From contig NZ_JAAALA010000031.1 of the NCBI RefSeq assembly GCF_009905535.1, positions 1-50,518 of the forward strand: a stretch of 50,518 nucleotides of DNA, read 5' to 3'. Positions 34,925 to 44,790 of the stretch are shown here, piece by piece. Source of the stretch: Caulobacter sp. SLTY. GTDB lineage: Bacteria > Pseudomonadota > Alphaproteobacteria > Caulobacterales > Caulobacteraceae. The first letter of the stretch is position 1. The number at the start of each line of letters is the position of its first letter. The notes below the pieces were generated by a model. It ran no database searches, had not been told where the DNA came from, and saw nothing but the letters and a program-made list of their open reading frames with translations. The translations under genes and the position numbers were made by a program.

Positions 34925-35410
34925 TCAGGCTTCCGCTTCGGCCTTGACCGGGCGGGTCTGGGTGACGCTGCCGCCGGCCTTCTCCACGGCCGCGACGGCC
35001 GAGGGGGTGGCCGCGTAGACGGTCAGGTTCAGGGCGGCCTTGATCTCACCCTTGCCCAGCAGCTTGATGCCGTCCTTGGCGCGGCGGACGATGCCGGCGG
35101 CGACCAAGGCGTCGGAGTCTACGGCCTTCTTGGCGTCCAGCTTGCCGGCGGCGACGGCCTGTTCCAGGCGCCACAGGTTCACTTCAGCGAACTGCTTGGC
35201 AAAGGGGTTGTTGAAGCCGCGCTTGGGCATGCGCATGTGCAGCGGCATCTGGCCGCCTTCGAAGCCGGCGATGGCCACGCCCGAGCGCGCCTTCTGGCCC
35301 TTCACGCCACGACCACCGGTCTTGCCCTTGCCCGAACCCGGGCCGCGGCCGACGCGCATGCGGTTCTTGGTCGAGCCCTCTTGGGGGGCCAGTTCGTTCA
35401 GCTTGGTCAT
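34925..35410 (-). CDS. rplO: Ribosomal protein uL15
   Basis: The 161-residue 50S protein begins [42 protein letters not shown], the typical glycine- and arginine-rich extension that reaches into 23S rRNA, and has the core [20 protein letters not shown]. It stands in the spc order between rpmD and secY. Confidence 0.97.
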   Translation of the reverse strand: MTKLNELAPQEGSTKNRMRVGRGPGSGKGKTGGRGVKGQKARSGVAIAGFEGGQMPLHMRMPKRGFNNPFAKQFAEVNLWRLEQAVAAGKLDAKKAVDSDALVAAGIVRRAKDGIKLLGKGEIKAALNLTVYAATPSAVAAVEKAGGSVTQTRPVKAEAEA

Positions 35411-35477
35411 CGTGCCTCTCCTTGGAGATCTGCGCCCGGGCCTGGCCCGGACTCGGCTTTGTAAAAATGAGAAAGCG

Positions 35478-35497
35478 CCCTCCCCTTTCGGGGAAGG
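35478..35497 (-). promoter_or_regulatory. GNRA-type hairpin in the rpmD-rplO spacer
   Basis: On the minus strand CCTTCCCC pairs with GGGGAGGG (8 bp, one G-U) across a GAAA tetraloop. GCGCTTTCTCATTTTT follows, with the first T run 4 bases after the stem. It lies in the 112-base gap after rpmD. The T-rich tail makes a weak or conditional terminator possible inside the operon. Confidence 0.5.
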
Positions 35498-35522
35498 CGT
35501 TTCCGGGGTCTCTGTAGCAGTC

Positions 35523-35708
35523 CTATTCGACCACTTCCACCATGTGGCGGACCTTATGGATCATGCCGCGCACGGAGGGGGTGTCCTCCAGGGTGGCGAC
35601 ACGGCCCACGCGGTTGAGCTTGAGGCCCGACAGGGTGGCGCGCTGCACGGCGTTCCGACGGATCGGGCTGCCGGTCTGGCGGATGGTGACGGTTTTCTTC
35701 TCGGCCAT
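35523..35708 (-). CDS. rpmD: Ribosomal protein uL30
   Basis: This 61-residue protein has the uL30 pattern [31 protein letters not shown] and the C-terminal [13 protein letters not shown]. It starts 3 bases after the rpsE stop. Confidence 0.95.
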   Translation of the reverse strand: MAEKKTVTIRQTGSPIRRNAVQRATLSGLKLNRVGRVATLEDTPSVRGMIHKVRHMVEVVE

Positions 35709-35711
35709 GTC

Positions 35712-36305
35712 TTAGCCCTCGACAGCTTCCGGCGCGGCCGAAGCCCCGTCGGCGCGGCGGCTCAGGACGTCGCTGACCTTCTTGCCGCGCTTGGCGGCGA
35801 TCTGGCGGGGCGAGCTCTGGACCTTCAGCGCTTCGAAGGTGGCGCGAACCATGTTGTAGGGGTTCGAGGACCCGGTCGACTTGCCGACCACGTCCTGGAC
35901 GCCCAGGGTTTCCAGAACCGCGCGCATCGGACCACCGGCAATGATGCCGGTGCCGGGAGGCGCCGAGCGGACCATCACCTTGCCGGCGCCCCAACGGCCG
36001 TTGCCGTCGTGGTGCAGGGTCCGGGATTCCCGCAGCGGAACGCGGATCATCGACTTCTTGGCTTCTTCAGTGGCCTTGCGGATGGCTTCCGGCACTTCGC
36101 GCGCCTTGCCATGACCGAAGCCCACGCGGCCCTTCTGGTCACCGACGACCATCAGAGCAGCGAAGCTGAAGCGGCGGCCGCCCTTCACGGTGGCGGCGAC
36201 GCGGTTGATGTGGACCAGCTTCTCGACGATGTCGCTTTCCGGACCCTCTTCCTGGGGCCGGTCGCGGCGGTCGCGGCGGTCGCCACGTTGTTGTTCACGA
36301 GCCAT
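35712..36305 (-). CDS. rpsE: Ribosomal protein uS5
   Basis: The 197-residue 30S protein has the double-stranded RNA-binding-like domain ([27 protein letters not shown]) and the core [24 protein letters not shown]. The first 24 residues form an Arg/Asp/Gln-rich extension ([18 protein letters not shown]), and the C-terminus also extends past the E. coli protein. Such charged tails are known in alphaproteobacterial S5. Confidence 0.97.
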   Translation of the reverse strand: MAREQQRGDRRDRRDRPQEEGPESDIVEKLVHINRVAATVKGGRRFSFAALMVVGDQKGRVGFGHGKAREVPEAIRKATEEAKKSMIRVPLRESRTLHHDGNGRWGAGKVMVRSAPPGTGIIAGGPMRAVLETLGVQDVVGKSTGSSNPYNMVRATFEALKVQSSPRQIAAKRGKKVSDVLSRRADGASAAPEAVEG

Positions 36306-36314
36306 GATCGATCC

Positions 36315-36668
36315 TTAGAAGTTCAGGCCGGCTTCACGCGCGGCGTCAGCCAGCGCCTTGATCCGGCCGTGAAAGATGTGACCGCCACGATCGAAGACGA
36401 CGTCCTTGACGCCCTTTTCGATGGCGCGCTCGGCGACCAGCTTACCGACGGCCGCCGCGGCGTCCTTGTCCGCGCCCTTCTTGCCTTCGCCTTCCAGGGT
36501 GGAGGCGGCGGCCAGGGTCACGCCGCGGGCATCATCGATGACCTGGGCGTAGATGTTCTTGGACGAACGGAAGACCGACAGGCGCGGGCGACCGTTGGCC
36601 ACCGCCTTGAGGCGGGTGCGGATGCGGACCGCGCGGCGCTTGGTGATTTCAGAGGGAGAGAGCGGCAT
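36315..36668 (-). CDS. rplR: Ribosomal protein uL18
   Basis: This 117-residue 5S-rRNA-binding protein has a basic N-terminus ([28 protein letters not shown]) followed by the core [21 protein letters not shown] and the end [26 protein letters not shown]. Length and order match the spc operon. Confidence 0.97.
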   Translation of the reverse strand: MPLSPSEITKRRAVRIRTRLKAVANGRPRLSVFRSSKNIYAQVIDDARGVTLAAASTLEGEGKKGADKDAAAAVGKLVAERAIEKGVKDVVFDRGGHIFHGRIKALADAAREAGLNF

Positions 36669-36671
36669 GGC

Positions 36672-37205
36672 TTACTTCTTCTTGCCTTCCTTGCGGCGCA
36701 CCTTCTCGCCGGCGTAGCGGACGCCCTTGCCCTTGTAGGGCTCCGGCGGACGCAGGCGGCGGATTTTCGAGGCGATTTCACCAACCGCCTGCTTGTCGAT
36801 GCCGCTGATGGTGATTTCGGTCTGCTTGGGCACGGCGAAGGTCACGCCCGCGGGGGGCTCGACATCGACGTCGTGGCTGAAGCCGAGCTGCAGCGACAGG
36901 TTCGAGCCCTTCAGGGCGGCGCGGTAACCCACGCCGACCAGCTCGAGCTTGCGCTCAAAGCCTTCGGTCACGCCGTGGACCATGTTGGCCACCAGCGTGC
37001 GGGTCAGGCCCCACATGGCGCGGGCGCGGGTCGACTCGTCGCGCGGGGCGACGGTCAGCTCATCGCCTTCCTGAGTGACCGTGACGTCGTCGATCACGGT
37101 CCAGGAGGTCTGACCCTTGGGGCCCTTCACCGAGACGGTCTGGCCGTCGATCGAGACGGTCACGCCCTTCGGAACGGAGATGGTTTTCTTGCCAATCCGG
37201 GACAT
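36672..37205 (-). CDS. rplF: Ribosomal protein uL6
   Basis: The 177-residue protein begins [31 protein letters not shown] and ends with the uL6 signature [15 protein letters not shown] plus the basic tail [10 protein letters not shown]. The ATG at 37205 matches the family start; the in-frame codons upstream lie inside rpsH. The rpsH stop and the rplF start are separated by one base. Confidence 0.97.
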   Translation of the reverse strand: MSRIGKKTISVPKGVTVSIDGQTVSVKGPKGQTSWTVIDDVTVTQEGDELTVAPRDESTRARAMWGLTRTLVANMVHGVTEGFERKLELVGVGYRAALKGSNLSLQLGFSHDVDVEPPAGVTFAVPKQTEITISGIDKQAVGEIASKIRRLRPPEPYKGKGVRYAGEKVRRKEGKKK

Positions 37206-37206
37206 C

Positions 37207-37605
37207 TTAGTAGACCCTGCAGAGGACTTCGCCGCCAACGTTGGCGTCGCGCGCCGCGTTGTCGGACATGACGCCCTTGGGAGTGGACAGGATCGAGATA
37301 CCGAGGCCGTTCTTGATCGGCTTCAGGTCCTTGATCGAGCTGTAGACCCGGCGACCCGGCTTGGACACGCGGGAGATCTCCGCGATGACCGGCTGGCCGT
37401 CAAAGTACTTCAGCTCGATCTCGAATTCCGGGAAGGCTCCCGGCTTCTCGACCAGCGAATAGCCGCGGATGTAGCCTTCGTCGGCCAGGACATCCAGGAC
37501 GCGGGCGCGGAGACGCGACGCGGGGGTCGACACCTTCGAGCGCTTGCGCATGGCGGCGTTCTTGATGCGGGCGATCAGATCGCTCAGGGGATCGTTCATC
37601 GACAT
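37207..37605 (-). CDS. rpsH: Ribosomal protein uS8
   Basis: This 132-residue 30S protein binds 16S rRNA helix 21 and, in E. coli, represses the spc operon. It starts [17 protein letters not shown] and ends [29 protein letters not shown], with the family motif GVMSD. The ATG at 37605 was chosen because GAGG lies 8 bases before it; the ATG two codons later (37599) would be too far. Confidence 0.97.
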   Translation of the reverse strand: MSMNDPLSDLIARIKNAAMRKRSKVSTPASRLRARVLDVLADEGYIRGYSLVEKPGAFPEFEIELKYFDGQPVIAEISRVSKPGRRVYSSIKDLKPIKNGLGISILSTPKGVMSDNAARDANVGGEVLCRVY

Positions 37606-37615
37606 CTGATGGTCC

Positions 37616-37921
37616 TCACCAGCTCGACTTGACGAGGCCGGGGATCTGGCCAGCGGAGCCAAGCTCCCGCAGCGCGATCCGGCTCATCTTGAGCTTGCGG
37701 TAATAGGCGCGCGGGCGCCCAGTGACTTCGCACCGGTTACGGATGCGGGTCGCGGAGGAGTTGCGCGGCAACTTGGCCAGCTTCAGGCGAGCGTCGAAAC
37801 GCTCTTCCAGCGGCAGGCTCTCGTCGTTGGCCAGCTTCTTCAGCTCAGCCCGCTTTCCGGCGAGTTGCTTGACGAGGGCCTTGACCATCTCGTTGCGGTT
37901 GACGGCGCTTTTCTTTGCCAT
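37616..37921 (-). CDS. rpsN: Ribosomal protein uS14 (zinc-independent form)
   Basis: The 101-residue protein is the long, C-minus form of S14: it has a single cysteine and lacks the four-cysteine zinc site of the short form. The core [40 protein letters not shown] is complete. It is paired with rplE and rpsH in the usual spc order. Confidence 0.96.
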   Translation of the reverse strand: MAKKSAVNRNEMVKALVKQLAGKRAELKKLANDESLPLEERFDARLKLAKLPRNSSATRIRNRCEVTGRPRAYYRKLKMSRIALRELGSAGQIPGLVKSSW

Positions 37922-37939
37922 GGGTTCTTTCCTTCCCGC

Positions 37940-38497
37940 TTACGAGGTGAACGGGAATTTGAACTCTTTCAGGAGAGCCTTGGCTTCCTGATCGGTTCTG
38001 GCCGTGGTGCAGACGATGATGTCCATGCCCCACATCTGATCGATTTCGTCGTAGTTGATCTCCGGGAACACGATGTGTTCCTTCAGACCCATGGCGTAGT
38101 TGCCGCGACCATCGAAGCTCTTGCCGTTGAGGCCCCGGAAGTCCTTCACCCGCGGCAGGGCGATGGTGATCAGACGGTCGAGGAACTCATACATGCGGTC
38201 GGCGCGAAGGGTCACCTTGGCGCCCACGGTCATGCCTTCGCGCACCTTGAACTGGGCGACGGAGACACGGGCCTTGGTCGGCATCGGCTTCTGGCCGGTG
38301 ATCGCCGCCAGGTCCTTCATGGCCGCGGTGGCCTTCTTGGAGTCGGCAACCGCTTCGCCGATACCCATGTTCACGACGATCTTGTCGAGCTTGGGGATCT
38401 GCATCTCGTTGGTGTAGCCGAACTGCTCCTTCATCGCGGCGCGGATGCGCTCGCGATATTCGGACTTCAGCCGGGGCGTGTAATCTTGATCAGCCAT
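37940..38497 (-). CDS. rplE: Ribosomal protein uL5
   Basis: This 185-residue protein binds 5S rRNA. It begins [27 protein letters not shown] and has the core [17 protein letters not shown] and [17 protein letters not shown]. The start overlaps the rplX stop by 8 bases, so the two are translationally coupled. Confidence 0.97.
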   Translation of the reverse strand: MADQDYTPRLKSEYRERIRAAMKEQFGYTNEMQIPKLDKIVVNMGIGEAVADSKKATAAMKDLAAITGQKPMPTKARVSVAQFKVREGMTVGAKVTLRADRMYEFLDRLITIALPRVKDFRGLNGKSFDGRGNYAMGLKEHIVFPEINYDEIDQMWGMDIIVCTTARTDQEAKALLKEFKFPFTS

Positions 38498-38804
38498 TGA
38501 TCACCTCACCGGTGCTCTTGGCGACGCGCACCTTCTTGTCGCCGTCGATACGGAAACCGACGCGGGTCGGCTTGCCGTTGCTGTCGACGATCGCGACGTT
38601 GGAAACGTGCAGCGGCGCTTCCTTGTTCTTGATCCCGCCCTGGGGGTCGCCCTGGGTCGGCTTGGTGTGGCGCTGGACCATGTTGATCCCGCCGACGACC
38701 AGGCGATCTTCCTTCGGCATGACGCGGGTGACGCTACCGGTCTTGCCCTTGTCCTTGCCCGTCAGGACGATGACGCGATCGCCCTTCTTGATCTTCGCGG
38801 CCAT
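38490..38804 (-). CDS. rplX: Ribosomal protein uL24
   Basis: This 104-residue protein has the KOW motif [29 protein letters not shown] at the start and ends with the basic loop region. It helps begin 50S assembly. Its ATG shares a base with the rplN stop (TAATG). Confidence 0.97.
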   Translation of the reverse strand: MAAKIKKGDRVIVLTGKDKGKTGSVTRVMPKEDRLVVGGINMVQRHTKPTQGDPQGGIKNKEAPLHVSNVAIVDSNGKPTRVGFRIDGDKKVRVAKSTGEVING

Positions 38805-39172
38805 TACAGGACCTCCGGAGCCAGGCTGATGATCTTCATGTGGTTCTTGGCGCGGAGTTCGCGCGGAACCGGTCCGAAGATGCGCGTGCCGATCGGCTCC
38901 GCCTGCTTGTTGACGATCACCGCCGCGTTCTTGTCGAAGCGGATCACCGAGCCGTCCTTGCGCTTGATAGCCGAGGACGTGCGAACGACGATGGCCTGCA
39001 GCACATCACCCTTCTTCACGCGGCCGCGCGGAATGGCTTCTTTGACGGAGACAACGATCTTGTCCCCGACGTGGGCGTAGCGACGCTTGGCGCCGCCCAG
39101 CACCTTGATGCACATGACCCGGCGGGCGCCAGAATTGTCGGCGACGTCCAGGTTAGTTTGCATCTGGATCAT
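38804..39172 (-). CDS. rplN: Ribosomal protein uL14
   Basis: The 122-residue protein begins [27 protein letters not shown], the uL14 signature, and ends [24 protein letters not shown]. It contacts 16S rRNA at the subunit interface. Start and length match the family. Confidence 0.97.
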   Translation of the reverse strand: MIQMQTNLDVADNSGARRVMCIKVLGGAKRRYAHVGDKIVVSVKEAIPRGRVKKGDVLQAIVVRTSSAIKRKDGSVIRFDKNAAVIVNKQAEPIGTRIFGPVPRELRAKNHMKIISLAPEVL

Positions 39173-39189
39173 GGTTCAAACCTTCCAGA

Positions 39190-39429
39190 CTATGCCGAAG
39201 CCTTGGGAAGCACTTCCCAGGTCTTCAGCTTGGACTTCGGCGCGCACTCGATGATACGAGCGACTTCACCAGCCTTGTAGGCATTGGCTTCGTCATGCGC
39301 GTGGTACTTCTTCGAACGACGAACGGTCTTCTTCAGCACGGGGTGCAGAATGGTACGTTCGACCTTCACGATCACGGTCTTGTCGCCCTTGTCGGAGACG
39401 ACGAGGCCTTCGAGAATACGTTTCGGCAT
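39190..39429 (-). CDS. rpsQ: Ribosomal protein uS17
   Basis: The 79-residue OB-fold protein begins [46 protein letters not shown], diagnostic for uS17. It lies 17 bases before rplN and 11 after rpmC. Confidence 0.96.
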   Translation of the reverse strand: MPKRILEGLVVSDKGDKTVIVKVERTILHPVLKKTVRRSKKYHAHDEANAYKAGEVARIIECAPKSKLKTWEVLPKASA

Positions 39430-39440
39430 CTGTCCTCTCC

Positions 39441-39632
39441 CTACGCCGCCTGCTTGGTGCGGAGCACGGTCTTGATGCGGGCGATATCCTTGCGGATCTC
39501 GTTGACGCGGTGAGTCTTTTCGACCTGGCCGGTCGCCGCCTGGAAGCGCAGGTTGAACTGCTCCTTCTTCAGGTTCAGCAGGGTCTCGGCCAGCTGGTCG
39601 GGGGTCATGCCCCGGATTTGATCGATCTTCAT
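39441..39632 (-). CDS. rpmC: Ribosomal protein uL29
   Basis: The 63-residue helical protein has the uL29 pattern [44 protein letters not shown]. It sits by the exit tunnel, where trigger factor and SRP dock. It starts two bases after the rplP stop. Confidence 0.96.
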   Translation of the reverse strand: MKIDQIRGMTPDQLAETLLNLKKEQFNLRFQAATGQVEKTHRVNEIRKDIARIKTVLRTKQAA

Positions 39633-39634
39633 CT

Positions 39635-40066
39635 CTAGTGCTCCGCGCCGATGCCGGCGTCGATGCGGGTGACGATGCGGGTCTTGATCGGCAGCTTGGC
39701 GGCGCCGAGCTTCAGCGCGTCACGGGCGATATCGTCGGCGACGCCGTCGATCTCGAACATGATGCGGCCGGGGTGAACGCGCGCGGCCCAGTAATCCACG
39801 GCGCCCTTGCCCTTACCCATCCGGACTTCGGCCGGCTTGTCGGTGACCGGCAGGTCCGGGAAGATCCGGATCCAGACGCGGCCCTGACGCTTCATGTGGC
39901 GGGTGATCGCGCGGCGGGCCGCCTCGATCTGACGGGCCGTGATGCGCTCCGGCTCAACGGCCTTGAGGCCGTACGAGCCGAAGTTCAGCAGGGTGCCGCC
40001 CTTCGCCGTGCCGTGGATACGGCCCTTGAAGGCCTTCCGGTACTTGGTTTTCTTCGGAGACAGCAT
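39635..40066 (-). CDS. rplP: Ribosomal protein uL16
   Basis: The 143-residue protein begins [24 protein letters not shown] and has the conserved [27 protein letters not shown], which reaches the peptidyl-transferase centre. The length matches. Confidence 0.97.
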   Translation of the reverse strand: MLSPKKTKYRKAFKGRIHGTAKGGTLLNFGSYGLKAVEPERITARQIEAARRAITRHMKRQGRVWIRIFPDLPVTDKPAEVRMGKGKGAVDYWAARVHPGRIMFEIDGVADDIARDALKLGAAKLPIKTRIVTRIDAGIGAEH

Positions 40067-40071
40067 GTTCG

Positions 40072-40842
40072 TTACGCCTCAGCTCCACGGCCGCCACGGT
40101 CGCCGCGATCGCGACGGGGTCCGCGGGGACCGCGGTCGTCACGGTCACGGCCGCCGCCTTCACCGGCCGGGCCGGACTCGCTGGCCAGGCGCTTGTCCAG
40201 GGCCATCGGGTCGTGATCCAGCACCTCGCCTTTGAAGATCCAGGTCTTCACGCCGATGATGCCGTAGGTGGTCTTGGCTTCAGCGAAGCCATAGTCGATG
40301 TCGGCCCGCAGGGTGTGCAGCGGCACGCGGCCTTCGCGGTACCATTCCATCCGGGCGATTTCAGCGCCACCCAGACGACCCGAAACGTTGATCCGAACGC
40401 CCTTGGCGCCCAGACGCATGGTCGACTGCATGGTGCGCTTCATCGCGCGGCGGAAGGCGACCCGGCGCTCGAGCTGCTGGGCGATGTTCTCGGCCACCAG
40501 CTGGGCGTCGGTTTCCGGCTTGCGGATCTCGACGATGTTCAGGTGCACCTCGGCGTTGGTCAGGGCCGACAGGTCCTTGCGGAGCTTGTCGATGTCGGCG
40601 CCCTTCTTGCCGATAATGACGCCCGGGCGGGCGGCATAGATGGTGACCCGGCACTTCTTGTGCGGACGCTCGATGATGATCCGCGAGATGCCGGCCTGGT
40701 ACAGGCGCTTCTTCAGCTCACGACGGACCTTGATGTCCTCGTGCAGCAGGCGGCCGTACTCGGCGCCGTCGGCGAACCACCGGCTGTCCCAGGTGCGGTT
40801 GACGCCGAGGCGCAGACCGATCGGATTGACTTTCTGACCCAT
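40072..40842 (-). CDS. rpsC: Ribosomal protein uS3
   Basis: The 256-residue 30S head protein has the KH-like domain with [20 protein letters not shown] and the C-terminal domain [35 protein letters not shown]. The last 35 residues are a Gly/Arg/Asp tail ([19 protein letters not shown]) extending past the conserved core. The ATG overlaps the rplV stop by one base. Confidence 0.97.
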   Translation of the reverse strand: MGQKVNPIGLRLGVNRTWDSRWFADGAEYGRLLHEDIKVRRELKKRLYQAGISRIIIERPHKKCRVTIYAARPGVIIGKKGADIDKLRKDLSALTNAEVHLNIVEIRKPETDAQLVAENIAQQLERRVAFRRAMKRTMQSTMRLGAKGVRINVSGRLGGAEIARMEWYREGRVPLHTLRADIDYGFAEAKTTYGIIGVKTWIFKGEVLDHDPMALDKRLASESGPAGEGGGRDRDDRGPRGPRRDRGDRGGRGAEA

Positions 40843-41222
40843 CAGGCGGCCTCACCCAGCTCGCGGACCACGATGGTGATCTCGGAAAACGGTTTCTCGA
40901 TCCGCGAAGCCCGGCCGCGAGCGCGCGGCGAGAAACGCTTCATGATCAGGTTCTTGCCAACGAACGCTTCGGCGACGACCAGGCTGTCGATGTCGAGGTT
41001 GTGGTTATTCTCGGCGTTGGAGATGGCCGAGTAGAGCGCCTTGCGAACGTCCTTGGCGATGCGCTTCTGGCTGAATTCCAGTTCGTTCAGCGCCCGCTGC
41101 ACCCGAAGGCCGCGGATCGACTGAGCGACCAGGTTCAGCTTGCGGGCCGAGGTGCGCAGGGTGCGCAGCTTGACCATCGCTTCGGTGGCCGGGAGGCGGC
41201 GTTGAGTCTTCGGCTTGGACAT
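40842..41222 (-). CDS. rplV: Ribosomal protein uL22
   Basis: The 126-residue protein lines the exit tunnel. The signature [17 protein letters not shown] and the long hairpin end [33 protein letters not shown] are clear. It follows rpsS by four bases. Confidence 0.97.
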   Translation of the reverse strand: MSKPKTQRRLPATEAMVKLRTLRTSARKLNLVAQSIRGLRVQRALNELEFSQKRIAKDVRKALYSAISNAENNHNLDIDSLVVAEAFVGKNLIMKRFSPRARGRASRIEKPFSEITIVVRELGEAA

Positions 41223-41226
41223 CCGA

Positions 41227-41505
41227 TTACTTCCTCTTGGCCTTCTTGTCGGCCGCGTGGCCCGGGAAGTTGCGCGTGGGCGCGAACTCGCCGAACTTCA
41301 TGCCGACCATGTCTTCCGACACCAGGACGGGAACGTGCTTCTGGCCGTTGTGGACGCCGAACGTCAGACCGACGAACTGCGGCATGATGGTCGAACGACG
41401 CGACCAGATCTTGATCACGTCCTTGCGGCCGCTGCTTTGGGCCGCATCGGCCTTCTTCAGCAGGTAGCCGTCGACGAACGGACCTTTCCAGACGGAACGG
41501 GTCAT
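41227..41505 (-). CDS. rpsS: Ribosomal protein uS19
   Basis: The 92-residue 30S head protein begins [20 protein letters not shown] and has the family motif [34 protein letters not shown]. It ends with the usual basic tail KKAKRK. Confidence 0.97.
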   Translation of the reverse strand: MTRSVWKGPFVDGYLLKKADAAQSSGRKDVIKIWSRRSTIMPQFVGLTFGVHNGQKHVPVLVSEDMVGMKFGEFAPTRNFPGHAADKKAKRK

Positions 41506-41507
41506 CT

Positions 41508-42347
41508 CTAGCGGGCCTTCTTGGCTTTGTGACGGCTACGGATGATGAACTTGTCCGTGGCCTTGTTCGTGCGGGTCTTGGCGCCCTTGGTCGGCTTGCC
41601 GGCCGGGGTAACCGGGTGGCGGCCACCGCTGGTGCGGCCTTCACCACCGCCGTGCGGGTGGTCGATCGGGTTCATGGCGACGCCGCGGACGTGCGGGCGG
41701 AAGCCCATGTGACGGACGCGACCGGCCTTGCCCAGGTTCTGGTTCATGTGGTCGGGGTTCGACACCGCGCCCACCGTGGCCATGCAGCTGTCCTGGACCA
41801 TGCGCAGCTCGCCCGAGTTGAGGCGGATCTGGGCGTAGCCGGCGTCACGACCGACCAGCTGGGCGTAGGACCCGGCCGAACGAGCGATCTGACCGCCCTT
41901 GAGGGGCTTCAGCTCGACGTTGTGGATGATGGTGCCGATCGGCAGGCCGCTCAGGGGAGCGGCGTTGCCCGGCTTCACGTCGACCTTGGCCGAGGCGATG
42001 ATCTCGTCACCGACCTTGAGGCGCTGCGGAGCCAGGATGTAGCTCAGCTCGCCATCGGCATACTTGACCAGTGCGATGAAGGCCGACCGGTTGGGGTCGT
42101 ATTCCATACGCTCGACGGTCGCGGCCACGTCGAACTTGCGACGCTTGAAGTCGATGATGCGGTACAGGCGCTTGGCGCCGCCGCCGCGGAAGCGGACGGC
42201 GATCCGGCCACCGCCACCCCGGCCGCCCTTCTTGGTCAGACCCTCGACGAGGCTCTTCTCCGGGCGACCCTTGTGCAGTTCCGAACGGTCGACCAGCACC
42301 AGCTGGCGACGCGACGGCGAGGTCGGTTTGAAATGCTTCAGAGCCAT
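41508..42347 (-). CDS. rplB: Ribosomal protein uL2
   Basis: This 279-residue protein is part of the peptidyl-transferase region and joins the subunits. It begins [33 protein letters not shown]. Its C-terminal signature is [29 protein letters not shown], with the conserved histidine. Length matches the family. Confidence 0.98.
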   Translation of the reverse strand: MALKHFKPTSPSRRQLVLVDRSELHKGRPEKSLVEGLTKKGGRGGGGRIAVRFRGGGAKRLYRIIDFKRRKFDVAATVERMEYDPNRSAFIALVKYADGELSYILAPQRLKVGDEIIASAKVDVKPGNAAPLSGLPIGTIIHNVELKPLKGGQIARSAGSYAQLVGRDAGYAQIRLNSGELRMVQDSCMATVGAVSNPDHMNQNLGKAGRVRHMGFRPHVRGVAMNPIDHPHGGGEGRTSGGRHPVTPAGKPTKGAKTRTNKATDKFIIRSRHKAKKAR

Positions 42348-42350
42348 GAC

Positions 42351-42647
42351 TTAGAGCCCCGTGGTGATGTCGATCGACTGGCCTTCGGCCAGGGTCACGA
42401 TGGCTTTTTTGACGTCCGAGCGACGGCCGATCCGACCACGGAAACGCTTGGTCTTGCCCTTGACGTTCAGGGTGTTGACCTTGGTGACCGTGACCTTGAA
42501 CAGGGCCTCGACAGCGGCGGCGATCTCGTCCTTGGTCGCCGTATCGGCGACGCGGAAGACCACCTTGTTTTGCTCCGACAGGATCGTGGCCTTTTCGGTG
42601 ATCACCGGGGCCAGGATGGTGTCGTAGTGGCGGGCGGTAGCGGCCAT
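42351..42647 (-). CDS. rplW: Ribosomal protein uL23
   Basis: The 98-residue exit-site protein begins [29 protein letters not shown] and has [39 protein letters not shown]. Its ATG shares a base with the rplD stop (TAATG). Confidence 0.97.
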   Translation of the reverse strand: MAATARHYDTILAPVITEKATILSEQNKVVFRVADTATKDEIAAAVEALFKVTVTKVNTLNVKGKTKRFRGRIGRRSDVKKAIVTLAEGQSIDITTGL

Positions 42648-43288
42648 TACGCGGCTTCCTTCTGATCGGCGAAGCGGGCCGAGATCGCCTCGATGGCGGC
42701 CTTGGTCAGGACCAGCTTCTGGCGACGCAGCACGTCGTAGACGTTCAGACCGGCGTTCGGCAGCACGTCGATGTTCGGAATGTTGCGGGCCGCCAGCTTG
42801 AAGTTGGCGTCCACTTCCGGACCGGCGATGACCAGGGCGTTGGTCAGACCGATGGCGCCCAGGCTGGTCCGCAGAGCGGCCGTCTTGGCTTCGGTCAGGG
42901 CCAGGTCGTCAACGATGACCAGCGAGCCGTCCTTGGCCTTGGAGGACAGCGCGTGGCGCAGGGCCAGGGCGCGGACCTTCTTGGGCAGGTCGAAGGCATG
43001 GCTGCGGACGACCGGGCCGTGAGCCTTGGCGCCGCCGACGAACTGAGCCGCCCGGCGCGAGCCGTGACGGGCGCCGCCGGTTCCCTTCTGCTTGTACATC
43101 TTCTTCGAGGTCCGCGAGACTTCGTTGCGGACCTGGATCTTGTGGGTCCCGGCGCGGCGCTTGGCCAGCTGCCAGGTCACGACGCGCTGCAGGATGTCGC
43201 CGCGGATCTCGTCGATGCCGAAGATGGCGTCGTCGAGGTCAACAGAGCCGGCCTTGCCGCCGTCCAGTTTGATGACGTCGAGTTTCAT
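42647..43288 (-). CDS. rplD: Ribosomal protein uL4
   Basis: The 213-residue protein has the extended loop [30 protein letters not shown] that reaches the tunnel wall. In E. coli uL4 represses the S10 operon by acting on its leader. The ATG overlaps the rplC stop (TAATG). Confidence 0.97.
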   Translation of the reverse strand: MKLDVIKLDGGKAGSVDLDDAIFGIDEIRGDILQRVVTWQLAKRRAGTHKIQVRNEVSRTSKKMYKQKGTGGARHGSRRAAQFVGGAKAHGPVVRSHAFDLPKKVRALALRHALSSKAKDGSLVIVDDLALTEAKTAALRTSLGAIGLTNALVIAGPEVDANFKLAARNIPNIDVLPNAGLNVYDVLRRQKLVLTKAAIEAISARFADQKEAA

Positions 43289-44046
43289 TATTCAGCACCC
43301 TCGGCCGACGCTTCAGCAGCCGGGGCTTCCTCAGCGGGGGTTTCAGCGGGAGCGGCGGCGGCTTGCTGGCCGGCCTTGCGGAAGGCGCCCGGGACCGGGG
43401 CTTCTTCAGGGCGGGCAGACTTCACCGCGTCGCGGATCTTCACGTAGGAGCCTTCCGAACCGGGGACGGCGCCCTTCACCAGGATCAGGCCGCGCTCGGC
43501 GTCCACTTTCCAGACGGTGATGTTGAGGGTGGTGACGGTTTCCTGGCCGAGATGGCCGGCCATCTTCTTGCCCGCGAAGGTCTTGCCCGGGTCCTGCCGT
43601 TGACCGGTCGAACCGTGGGCCCGGTGCGAGACCGAGACACCGTGGGTGGCGCGCATGCCGCCGAAGTTCCAGCGCTTCATGGCGCCGGCGAAACCCTTAC
43701 CGACGGTGATGCCCTGGATGTCGACCTTCTGGCCGGCGACGAAGTGGTCGGCGGTGAACTCCGCGCCCACGTCGATCAGGGAGTCTTCGTCAACGCGGAA
43801 TTCGGTGACGATCCGCTTGGGCTCGACCTGAGCCTTGGCGAAGTGGCCACGCATGGCGTTGGAGGTGTTCTTCGGCTTCTTCGCGCCAGCGCCGAGCTGG
43901 AGCGCGACGTAGCCGTCACGGTCCTGGGTCTTGTGACCGGTCACGGTACAGCCGTCGAGCGACAGGACAGTGACGGGGACGTGTTGGCCGGCTTCGTCGA
44001 AGAAGCGGGTCATGCCAAGTTTCTTGGCGATCAATCCGGTACGCAT
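43288..44046 (-). CDS. rplC: Ribosomal protein uL3
   Basis: The 252-residue protein starts [28 protein letters not shown]. It has the conserved loop [34 protein letters not shown], whose glutamine is methylated by PrmB in E. coli. The C-terminal 40 residues are an Ala/Pro/Glu tail ([18 protein letters not shown]) not in the E. coli protein. Confidence 0.97.
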   Translation of the reverse strand: MRTGLIAKKLGMTRFFDEAGQHVPVTVLSLDGCTVTGHKTQDRDGYVALQLGAGAKKPKNTSNAMRGHFAKAQVEPKRIVTEFRVDEDSLIDVGAEFTADHFVAGQKVDIQGITVGKGFAGAMKRWNFGGMRATHGVSVSHRAHGSTGQRQDPGKTFAGKKMAGHLGQETVTTLNITVWKVDAERGLILVKGAVPGSEGSYVKIRDAVKSARPEEAPVPGAFRKAGQQAAAAPAETPAEEAPAAEASAEGAE

Positions 44047-44059
44047 CGGTTCGATCCCC

Positions 44060-44368
<309 letters not shown>

Positions 44369-44600
44369 ATCGCTCTTCTATTCCCCAACAGACGGCGGCC
44401 CGTCCGCGTGATCTCGAACCATTTCAAAGACCAGCCCGATCACCTCGAAAGGTGCTCGGATACGCACAAGTCCGCAAAAAACGAGAGGCCCACGCTGGTT
44501 GCCCGGCGAAGGCCTTTTCAGCCAGGGATCCCGAATGGCGCCCTGGTGTTTCTGCGCACCGCGTCTGCCCAAGGGCACTGCCGGTCCAACAGGAGGCGCG
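44369..44600 (-). promoter_or_regulatory. Structured 5' leader of the S10 operon
   Basis: On the minus strand about 225 bases lie between the candidate start of transcription and the rpsJ ATG. I see four hairpins in order: TGCC-CTTG-GGCA (44577-44566); CCAGGG/CCCTGG with a 13-base loop (44546-44522); AGGCC..CGC/GCG..GGCCT (44515-44486) followed after four bases by TTTTTT (44481-44476); and CACCT-TTCG-AGGTG (44454-44441). The third looks like an intrinsic terminator or attenuator. No protein-coding gene is convincing here. Confidence 0.55.
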
Positions 44601-44629
44601 CTATTACCCCTCGAATCCCATGGCGTCAA
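44601..44629 (-). promoter_or_regulatory. Candidate promoter of the S10 operon
   Basis: On the minus strand TTGACG (44629-44624) and TAATAG (44606-44601) are separated by exactly 17 bases. The predicted start lies near 44594. The -10 box is imperfect. A TATAGA-like box upstream near 44690 is an alternative but lacks a good -35. Confidence 0.5.
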
Positions 44630-44735
44630 GGCTTGTGGGCCTCTTCGCTCAACAGGATCGACGGGCGCCGACGCGCCGGAGCGCGCTCTATAGAGAGATT
44701 CCAACGGCGCGCCAGAGGGAACGCTGTGGCGACAG

Positions 44736-44767
44736 AAAAAAGGGGCGCGGCCTTTCGACCGCGCCCC
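44736..44767 (-). terminator. Rho-independent terminator of the GIN-domain gene
   Basis: On the minus strand GGGGCGCGG/CCGCGCCCC pair over 9 bp with an 8-base loop (44767-44742), followed by TTTTTT (44741-44736). It lies 24 bases after the GIN-domain gene stop and separates that gene from the S10 promoter. Confidence 0.85.
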
Positions 44768-44790
44768 TGCCCTGCCGCATGGCGGAGAGC

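Noticed and set aside
44378..44704. A 108-codon open frame in the rpsJ leader (minus strand)
   Set aside because: Its sequence has no domain, it spans the promoter boxes and hairpins and lacks a ribosome-binding site. It is most likely a chance frame in the leader.
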